From Pleurotus djamor (Eukaryota > Basidiomycota > Agaricomycetes > Agaricales > Pleurotaceae), in contig JAPEVF010000226.1 in NCBI GenBank assembly GCA_029747585.1, positions 1 through 64,000 of the forward strand: a stretch of DNA of 64,000 nt, in the 5' to 3' direction. The position numbers and the translations under genes are program-made. Each line of letters opens with the position of its first letter. The stretch's first letter is position 1. The notes under the pieces are model-generated. The model did no database searches and was not told the origin of the DNA. It saw only the letters and a list, made by a program, of their open reading frames with translations. This document shows, piece by piece, positions 55,467-64,000 of the stretch.

Positions 55467-57250
55467 ATGCTGCGGCTCAGACACACCCTCTGTGCAGCTT
55501 TTGTAGCGTCGGTCTCACTCGTGAGCGCAAGCGCGAGCTCCGATGTAGTCACCTTGACCTCCTCCAACTTTTCTTCTGTTGTCGAGACTGAGTCCCTCAT
55601 CTTGGTGAAGTTCTTTACTCCCTGGTGCGACATCTATCTACGCACTGCGTTCTCTGACTGACTGACTTCTCTCTCCTTCTTCTAGGTGTGGTCACTGCAA
55701 AGCTTTTGCCCCAGAATATGAACAGGCTGCTACTGCTTTAAAGAATAAAAACGTCAAGTTGGCCCAGGTCGACTGTGATCAGGATGTTGAATTGTGTCAA
55801 GCCAATGAGATCCACGGATACCCGTAAGTAACGACCGTGCATAGACGTCAACCTCTTTAATCCAGACTGGACATAGTACTATGAGGCTCTTCCGCAACGA
55901 CACACAAAAACAAGTCGATTACAGACGCGCGAGAAAAGTTGACGAAATCGTCCAATACATGCTAGCGTGAGTCATTTACCCTCCCCCATGCATACGGAAA
56001 GTTCAATTTCCCCAGGTACGCCCTTCCCGCTGTTTCTGAGGTCACAATGACAAACCATGCCCAAACTACGGACGCTAGCAAACAAACCACCGTCGTTGCC
56101 TATCTTTCTTCTTCATCCGACTCACTTGTATCTGAATTCCACTCTTTTGCACAAGACCACCGCGAAGATTATCATTTCGCTATCTCTACCGATCCGGACG
56201 TCGCGAGCGCTGCCGGCGTTTCTCCCCCTGCTATCGTGGCTTACCGTACATTCGATGAACCAAAGATCGAGTACCACGGGGCTATGCCAAGTCTCCAAGT
56301 CGATGAACTCAGCGGATGGCTTGCCGACCTCAGCATCCCTATCATCGCTCAACTCAATGCTGGTAATTACGGGACCTATGCCAACAGTGGTAAACTCCTC
56401 GCCACCCTCTGCCTTGACCCACAAGCTCCAAAGAACGATGCCCTTCTCGAGTCAATTCGCCCTATTGCTCATAATCATAGGACAAGTTTGTACATGACTT
56501 GGCTCGACGCTGTTGAGTTTGAAGGCCACTGCGAATCAGTCCTCCAACGCAGACACCCGACATGGCCGGCTTTCGTCATCCAGGATTTAGAAAAACATGC
56601 CAACTATCCTCTTGAAGAATCGCAACGAGTCACTCCCGAAATCGTCGAAGAATGGATCCAACGATACCTCAAGGGCGACTTGGAACCCCCAGTTCGTTCC
56701 GCACCGATCCCCGAAGCTCAGGACGAGCCCGTGTTCAACCTCGTCAGCAAGCAATTTGACGAAGTTGTTTTCGACGATTCAAAGGACGTGTTCCTGGAGA
56801 TCTACACCACTTGGTTCGTCTTGTCTCCTTTGGCTACTTGGTGGACTACTCATGACCGCCTCTTTTTCGTAGGTGCGGACACTGCAAGTTTATGAAACCT
56901 GCTTGGGACGCTTTGGGAGAGAAGTATGCTCCTCTGAAGGACAAAATTGTCATGTGCGTTTTCTCTGCCTTATGATCTTCCTCGCACAGTATATCAATCC
57001 CTGTTCTTCCTCCAGCGCAAAACTTAATCTTGTAGATAACGACCTTCCTCCATCTGCTCCTTTCAAAGTAACCGGCTTCCCAACCCTCAAGTTCAAGCCA
57101 GCAGGAACGCGGGACTTTATTGACTACACCGAGAAACGATCCCTCCATAGCTTGGCTGCTTTCGTGGAGAAGCACGCGAAGAACGACTTGTCGCTTCCTC
57201 TGTCCGATCTTGTTTCCCCGATAGATGAATCTCAGGCTCCCTTGGTTTAA
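55467..57250 (+). CDS. PDI1: protein disulfide isomerase, tandem copy 1
   Basis: Six exons (55467-55624, 55686-55823, 55877-55966, 56016-56813, 56873-56953, 57016-57250) give 499 residues. A signal peptide (MLRLRHTLCAAFVASVSLVSA) precedes an a domain with WCGHCK (split by intron 1) and cis-Pro YPTMRLFRN. The b and b' domains follow, then an a' domain with WCGHCKFMKP and FPTLKFKPAG. It forms and shuffles disulfides in secretory proteins. The C-terminus is ...DESQAPLV, with no HDEL/KDEL-type ER-retention signal. Fifteen bases after the stop, the sequence would encode DEEL. The closely related copy 2 starts 590 bp downstream on the same strand. Confidence 0.93.
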
Positions 57251-57837
57251 ATGTGACAGGACGAGGAACTCTTGTAACTACTCTAGAACAAAGCGTTCAC
57301 GTGGAATATACTTCAAAAAACATCCTTTTGAAGCGAGGGACTGTTTTCTTGCGTCCCAGTTCCACAAGTTCAGCATCAATTTTATATACTTATAGAGAGC
57401 TGATGAGGGTTTGGCAGTCTTTTGTAAACACTGGGTGGTCCTCCATTAGCCTGCTNATTTAAGGAGCTCCATAATAGTCGCCGATGCGGCGGCTGAGGTT
57501 AGAAACGCCCTGGAGCCTAGTGAGCAGAGCTTCAGTACCATCTTGTGACTCTCGAGGCTCGTCACCGGTCAACTCTCTACTAGCACNTAGGGGCGGCTAC
57601 CCTAGCTCCTGACTTCGACTTGGGTTAGTTTTTGCCACAACAGCATTGTCATAGACTTCTCACGGACATCTCCCAGTTTTCTCATTTGCTCCCACATCGA
57701 CGCAACCGGGCATGGAATCTGGACGCGCCTATGAAGTGCATCAAGCGACAGCCGTAATCTGGGCGCTGTTATTATTTTAATACAATCATGGTTTGCCCCG
57801 CCGAAGGGTCGTCACCCTTCAATCCTATCTACTCACC
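57251..57837. other. intergenic between the tandem PDI genes
   Basis: Contains two Ns (57456 and 57587) and the promoter of copy 2. No open frame of interest. Confidence 0.6.
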
Positions 57838-59657
57838 ATGCTCAGAGCTGCGTTCTTTGCAGCCTTTGCGGTATCAGCCACTCTTGTAATTGCCAGCACA
57901 AGCTCTAATGTGATTACTCTGACCGCGTCTAACTTTGATTCTATCGTCAAAGCCGAGTCACTTATTTTGGTGAAGTTCTTTGGCACTCCCAAGCCCTGGT
58001 ACGACATCCGTCGATCTATCATCCCTTTCTCAATGGACTTTGCTCTTCTGACTTTAGGTGTATACGCTGCGAAGACCCTATCCTTGAATATGAGGAAGCC
58101 GCCACCGTTCTAAAGAATCAGGATATCAAGTTGGCCAAGGTTAACTGCGATCAGGAAGTTGACTTGTGCCAGGCCAAAAATATATACAAATATCCGTAAG
58201 TGATGCTCACGCACATGAGTATACGTAGACTGAACTGGTCGTACTCAGTATTCTGAGGCTCTTCCGCAATGACACCCAAAGACACGTTGATTACAGAGGC
58301 GCAAGACAAGCCGATAGTATCGTTCAATACATGTTAACGTGAGCCAGACCCTTACTCATGCATATGGAGAGCTTTATATTTGCATACCTTAGGCAATCCC
58401 TTCCTGCCGTTTCCATCGTCACCATGACAAACCACGTTCAAACGATACAGGCCGTCAAGCACATCACCATCGTGGCATACATTTCGTCTTCGACTGACAC
58501 TCTTGCATCTGCTTTCCGTTCTTTTGCTCAAGATCATCGTGATGGACTCCACTCCTCTGACCCAGACCATCGTGAAGAATATGAATTTGCCCTTTCTACC
58601 GACCAGGAAGTCGCAAACGCCGCCGGCATTGTTCCACCTGCAATCGTGGCTTACCGTGCCTTTGATGAACCGAAGGCCGAATATCACGGTGCTTTGTTAA
58701 ATCTCAGACCGTATGAACTCAGAGCATGGCTAGCCGAGCTAAATATCCCCGCCATCACTCGACTTACCGCTGAAAACTATGGCATCTATACCAACAGCGA
58801 TAAACCTTTGGCTACCCTTTGTCTTGACCCACATGACTCTGAGAACGATGCTCTTCTCGAGTCCCTTCGACCTACGGCTCTCAAGTATAAATCAAGCTTG
58901 TATATAACTTGGCTCGACACCGCTGCCTTTCGACGCCAATGCGAAGCAGTTCTTCAACGTAGACATGCGACATGGCCCGCTTTTATTATTCGAGATGTAC
59001 AAAAGAATGCTATCTATCCTCTCGAGGACTCTCAACCTATGACTCCCGAGGTCGTTGAAGGATGGATCCAACGATTCCTCAACGGGGATTTGTCACCTCT
59101 CGTCCGCTCTGCCCCCATCCCTGAAGCTCAGGACGAGCCAGTGTTCAACCTCGTCAGCAAGCAGTTCGACGAAGTTGTTTTCGACGAGTCAAAGGACGTG
59201 TTCCTCGAGATCTACTCCACTTGGTTTGTCTTGTTTTCCTTTGTTATTTGGTGGACGACTCATGTCCGTATCTTGTCGTAGGTGCGGCCACTGCAAGGTT
59301 ATGAAGCCTGCTTGGGACGCTTTGGGAGAGAAGTATGCTCCTCTGAAGGATAAGGTCGTCATGTACGTTTCACCCTCCGTTCGATGTGCATCGCAAAGTA
59401 GATTGACACCCCTCTTCGCCAGCGCAAAAATTAATCTTGTTGACAACGACCTTCCTCCATCTGCTCCTTTCAAGGTAACTGGCTTCCCAACCCTCAAGTT
59501 CAAGCCAGCAGGAACGCGGGACTTTATCGATTACACTGAGAGGAGATCCCTTTACAGCTTTAGTGCTTTCGTGGAGAAGCACGCGAAGAACGACTTATCG
59601 CTTCCTCCGTCCGAGCTGACTTCCCTGGCGGATGGCTCTCAGGCTCCTTTGGTGTAG
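57838..59657 (+). CDS. protein disulfide isomerase paralogue with altered first active site, tandem copy 2
   Basis: Six exons (57838-57998, 58058-58195, 58249-58338, 58393-59223, 59282-59362, 59423-59657) give 511 residues with the same intron positions as copy 1. A signal peptide (MLRAAFFAAFAVSATLVIAS) is present. The a domain reads WCIRCEDPILEYEEA instead of WCGHCKxxxPxYE and carries three extra residues just before it (FGTPKPW). The cis-Pro (YPILRLFRN) is kept. The a' domain has an intact WCGHCKVMKP. The b domain has an 11-residue insertion that looks like a local duplication (QDHRDG...PDHREEYEF). The C-terminus (DGSQAPLV) lacks an ER-retention signal. The last two exons are nearly identical to copy 1, while the first exons have diverged. 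It may be a specialised isomerase using mainly its a' domain. Confidence 0.9.
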
Positions 59658-60042
59658 ATGTAGATGAGAAGGCATTCAGATCAGACATAGTAGTACGCCG
59701 TGGTTATAAATTATCTCAGTATAGAAGTAGGATCTTTACATTTGAGTATCCCAATTTCGGTGTATATGTGTGGGCACGATACTTCTCAGTCCTCAGGCTC
59801 AAGAATGAAGCAGGGTGAGGATGTTCAATTCATCCAAGAAAGAGAGCCCAGAGCACCGATGCTGGGAGAAACAAGGATCGAAGTTTGTACTCGAAAGAAC
59901 GAGTTAACCAAGGAAGTTCCCCAGGCCATAAACTGATTTCACTGTAATTATAAAGTAATGAGGATGATAGAGAATATAACGAATGTATAAAGCCACGAAG
60001 TAGGAAGTAACCAAGAACACCTGTGTGTAAATCATATGAAGG
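59658..60042. other. intergenic between convergent genes
   Basis: 3' regions of PDI copy 2 and the serine-rich gene. No supported feature. Confidence 0.6.
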
Positions 60043-63000
60043 CTAACGTCCATTCAGCTCCCTACTCTTGCCCTTGCCTTTATCCCCACCCCCTCCACTC
60101 ATACTCATGCTCAACAACCTCTTCGCCTTTTCGTATTCTTCATCCTCGTCTCCATCTTCATCACTGGATGAATCCTTCCACATATCAACTACTTCTCCGT
60201 TTGACCTTCCGCCCCACGAGTTAGAAGCCTTCGGTGTTGGTGTCGTCGGTGGTAAGTGGAGGTGGGGTCCATCACGTTCTTGTTCGAACGACGATGGGGA
60301 AGGCGAGGGTAGCGGAGGTGGTGCGGCAGCATAGGATGGTTTCAAGGAAACTCGAACACTTTTGCGACGGTGGGGTTCGGAATTAGAACCTGGTCCAGCA
60401 CCACCAACGGCGTCAGCATCAGAGAGCTCTTGGCCGTGATGGTGCATGGGTGACGAGGGGGACGAAGAAGGATGTGAAGGCACGAGTGTGGACCTAGATG
60501 CATTCGTTGTGGATGACGAACCATTGACCACCGGCACATCAGTCTTGGTAGTCCCAGTCCCGAGAGACTTGCGCCTCGCTACCCTGGTGCTTGCATTATC
60601 CGTTTCCTTGTCGGTTGGCCGCGTAACGCGGGAGGAGTCCCTGCGTGTCGTGGGTTCGCCGCCTTCAGAAGAACCTTCATCGGCGGATAAGAAAACCTCA
60701 TCTCCGTCCTCATCATTTGCACCCTCTCCTTCTTCCTCTCCGTCTACAACAGGAAGCGACTTCGTATCAACTTCATCTTCTTCATCTATTCTCTTTTCAC
60801 TTCCTTTTCCTTCGCCTCGCTCCGTGGCAGCAGCACCGGAGTTGTCTTCAGAGCCCAAAAGAACACCAACCCTCAAAGGGGAAGGTGACGAAGACCTACT
60901 CCCCGTACCCGGACCCAAGTATCCTCCGTGCGAAGCCATGGCCTGAGCCTGAGCAGGGCTCTTTTTCAGTGCACTTTTCAAAGGCATCCGGGAACTACCA
61001 CCACTCAACCCGCTTAACCCAGTGGAAGCAGACACACCACTATCGAGTGAACCACGAGGTGAGCCATGAGTGGGATACACAGGATGAGCTTGGTGCACCA
61101 AGCGTGAAGATTGAGATGCGGCGGAAGCGGTGGTGGACGTAGAAGGAATTCGACCATGTCCATGTCCATTGACACCAGACGGAGCGTGGCGCGCGGGCGT
61201 TGACGTCGTTGCTGGGAAGGAAGGCAGGCTCGAGGTGGAACCGAAGATAGAGGCAGGGGCTCGCGGAATTACGAAAGACCCAGCCTCTGGTTCCTCCTTT
61301 AGTCTGGCTCCTGGGGACACTTGTCCTCGGGAGACAGATACCTCTCTCTCTAGTTCAGCTCTCCCAACCCGAGGCGGAGCTTTCACGATTTCCGACAACC
61401 CACCATGAGAGTCCTGCCTTTGAACCGACGCAGAGTCTACGCCATTGTTAGCATTGTAGTTAGCGTTCAGAGCCGACGTTGACCGTGAACGCGTATGAGA
61501 GCGGTTCAGCTTGGCGACGTCCTCCACGATACTCATCAAACTCTCCCCAGCTCCTCCAGCAACACCGCTGCCGCTGCCGCCAACGACGACCACACTTTTG
61601 ACCCTCCCAATGCGGCCGTCTGGGCTAACACTCAAGCTCTCCGTACGACGGTGATGGGAGCTATGCGTAGATTTGCCTTCTCCAGGGGATGAAGTCACGG
61701 TGAAAGTGGCGGAGTTGTTAGGAGCAGAGACGCTGGAAGTACGTTCGATGGACGCTGACACCGAGGACGACCGTTTTTTCTTCTTCGTATCGGGACTATC
61801 CCCATGTACCAACAGCAATGGGGAGGAAGAGGACGTCTTCGCTGTGATCGTCGGGGTCGATGAGGACGTCGGTTTCAGCGTAGCTTCAGATATGTTCGCC
61901 GATTTCGATATGGGGATAGTCGACCCGACAACTCGTTGAGACTGAGAACGCCGAGTGATCGTCCGATCTCTGTCCTCGACGATCTCAACATTTTCCTTCC
62001 GGTGGTCTTGATCTCGTGTGGCGGCTTTGACGGAGTTGGGTGTTGAGTTCGCCGTTGTAGTAGACGATTTAGCTGGCGTAGTTTGAGGCGTAGTCGAAGT
62101 CGAAGCTGGATGTGAGGGAAGAGTAGACGGACTAGCACCAGGTACCGCGGCAGTAGGAACAGGTGCCGCTTGCTTAATGCTCCTACTATGGCTCGGAGCC
62201 TTCTTCAACTTATTCCTCCCAGCGCCATTCCTCCTACCTCTGCCATTACCATGCCCACTCATGAGGCTCGAATTATCGTCACCACCAGCATCGGCGCTAC
62301 TCCGATCAACTCCAGCAGTTGCAGCATGTGGACTAGAGCCCCACCACCCAGAGCTGATGACGACCTCGCTCGAGCTAGCTCTCGGTCTGCCCATGACCCT
62401 TCGCTTCCCACCTGCATTCGAACTAGCTTTGCCCCAACTACCACCACCACCGCTACGAGAACCAGCGGCAGGAGTACTGGGAGGAGGCGCAATCACCGAG
62501 GATGGCGGAAACACAGACGCCGCAGTTCGCTGTCGATCCCGATCTTGTTCACGGACGCTTGTGTGAAGATCCTTGATGTTTCGATCGGTTCGAGTATCCC
62601 ATGTATGTGCTCCTCCATGTCCATGTCCAAATAGCCCACGCAAGCTACCGAAAAAGCTAGACCCCATACTAGTTCTCCTCTCTCTCTTCTCTTCGTTGGT
62701 CGGTCTCTGAACGCGACGGCTGGAGGACTTGGAAGGTGACGTAGGGAGACGAGGGGTATGTCCAGCGAAACGGGGGTTCTCAACCACTTGCAACGTCGTC
62801 GAGTCGGGTAGACCGTCCTCAGATGACGAAGATGCACGCCCGTGGTCATGGCCACGTTCATGGGAGTGAGTTGAGGAAGCGATACTCGGTGGGCGCCCCC
62901 GAGATTGCGCAGGTACATCGAGGGATTCCGCACGAAAATTGCGATTGGAACTATTGGCGTGATGTGTATCGCCTGCCTGAGGAGGCGACGAAGAATCTGT

Positions 63001-63989
63001 ATTCCTCCTTCGCTTGCCGAATAACCACCTTGAAGATCCACCGCTACCACTGCCTTGCTTAGTTCCAGAACCAGGGGCACGACCTATGGTCCCATTTTGA
63101 GGCGTGTACGGCTGGGCTGCTACAAGGCTGGGATGGACGAAAGACGAAGTCGACGCCACATTTTCAGTTGCCGGTAGGGATGGAGATGATGTTGGCAAGG
63201 GAAACTGAGAAAGGTCTGAAATAGCATGTGCTGGTGGGATGTTGAGAAACATGGTTTCTCCTACCCCTCCGCTTCCACTTTGTCCTGCCCTTCCAAACCC
63301 ACCGCCGTTGATCGCGTCCGCATTCGTCGTGGTAGTGGTAGTAGTTTCATGTGTCGTTTGCGACAGAGAATTTGAATGAGAATGAGAGGAAGAACCGAAC
63401 GGCGTGTCTTGATATTCCGCGTTGGAGTATATGTGTAATCCATCCGAAGCCGGAGCATCGATGGCCATACCACCCTGACCAAACGTTCCAAAGCTCCCGT
63501 TGCCATCGAAAGCTCCAGGATCGCCGTCTCCGATATTGGCAGCTGGCATGCTAAGCAGTTGCGGAAGCTGCAAAGAATCCGCATCCTCTCGCAGAGGAGA
63601 TGAAACCAGAGGAGCATTGGTTAGATTGACATTCGAGGCGGAGTGTGAAGGGGCTAAGGAAGATGTTGAATAATGGGACAGAGACACGAAGGACGCGGAC
63701 GAAGGATTCGATGACGACGAGCGTTTTCTGGAGTGTGAATGCAGAGAAGACGTTGAGTTGTTCGGCAGCGGGTACGGCAACGGTTTTGAGATAGCTGAAA
63801 TGCGACGTCAGACGCGTAAACTGAGTAGGAGAATTGAACAGCGTACTGGTATCGAGAATTGAGGCCCTCTTTGAAGAGTTTATGTCTGGATGAAGTCGTC
63901 AGAAGAAGTCATCTTATGATAGATGTAAAAAACATACGCGTCAAGGCTTCGTCACCTTTCTCCATCCATTTGCTACCGCATTGAACCAT
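60043..63989 (-). CDS. large disordered serine-rich protein of unknown function
   Basis: One exon of about 1,245 codons ends at 60043 (SKGKGKSRELNGR). Upstream, splice sites at about 63797 and 63900-63930 join two short exons: ATG at 63989 (MVQCGSKWMEKGDEALT), then HINSSKRASILDT, then ISKPLPYPLPNNS. The start could lie further right, outside the window, because the frame is still open. The protein is almost wholly low-complexity: Ser, Gly, Pro, Thr and basic/acidic clusters, with runs such as SSSSEDGLPDS and DEEDEVDTKSLP. PLKSALKKSP and repeated RRxS(S) motifs look like phosphorylation sites. Near the C-terminus, VDMWKDSSSDEDGDEDEEYEKA is acidic. No catalytic domain or membrane helix is visible. 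A scaffold or regulatory role is only a guess. Confidence 0.7.
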
Positions 63990-64000
63990 GGCTCTACATC

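Noticed and set aside
55467..59657. Single fused four-domain PDI gene
   Set aside because: Each copy has its own signal peptide, stop codon and complete a-b-b'-a' set, so they are two tandem genes.
60043..63780. 1,245-codon frame taken as the whole protein
   Set aside because: Its first codon is TTG, not ATG, and a good TTTCAG acceptor lies just upstream. Upstream exons join in frame and give an ATG at 63989 or beyond.

Overview
The window looks like nuclear DNA from a mushroom-forming basidiomycete (Agaricomycetes, probably Agaricales). Genes are broken by many 50-70 nt GT-AG introns, and several products belong to families that are characteristic of or expanded in these fungi: PSD-like decarboxylases with an N-terminal associated domain, zinc-finger/RING proteins ending in LYCLFRLDLSS, and lineage-specific multi-pass membrane proteins. 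Eight single Ns are scattered through the window, several beside homopolymers, so some frame breaks may be assembly errors.

Region 1 (1-17.8 kb) is a gene-poor accessory block. It holds a 688 bp fold-back element in a duplicated locus where the empty site is still visible, three diverged paralogues of an unnamed family (DRFPLP / HQ-IVAFE motifs), a gene with a viroplasmin-like (RNase HI N-terminal) domain, a frame-broken gene opening MPRGRPRLYHT, a dispersed ~220 bp repeat, and hairpin and tandem-repeat patches.

Region 2 (17.8-41.2 kb) is ordinary gene-dense chromosome: a PSD-like decarboxylase, a putative type I secretory-pathway membrane protein, an 811-residue C2H2-like/RING protein, the divergent high-affinity iron uptake pair FTR1-FET3 with two ATCTGATAA iron-GATA motifs between them, a PCL/Pho80-type cyclin, a GRAM-VASt lipid-transfer protein, a small secreted protein and the ubiquilin DSK2.

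Region 3 (41.3-46.2 kb) is a desert of about 5 kb with a cluster of ACGCGT boxes and a roughly 105 bp-spaced short repeat (GGCATCGCTGCC).

Region 4 (46.2-64 kb) is gene-dense: a second PSD-like decarboxylase (same length, intron position and TATA box as the first, opposite strand), a PEBP protein, a thioredoxin-fold protein without its CxxC, a C2-like membrane protein, a centrin, a multi-pass membrane protein, two tandem protein disulfide isomerases (the second with an altered first active site) and a large disordered serine-rich protein.

FTR1 and FET3 are expected to form one plasma-membrane complex that oxidises and imports iron. The PDI pair, and perhaps the redox-dead thioredoxin-like protein, deal with thiol chemistry. 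The two decarboxylases are candidates for amino-acid decarboxylation, but the window contains no companion kinase, methyltransferase or P450 that would make a psilocybin-type cluster.
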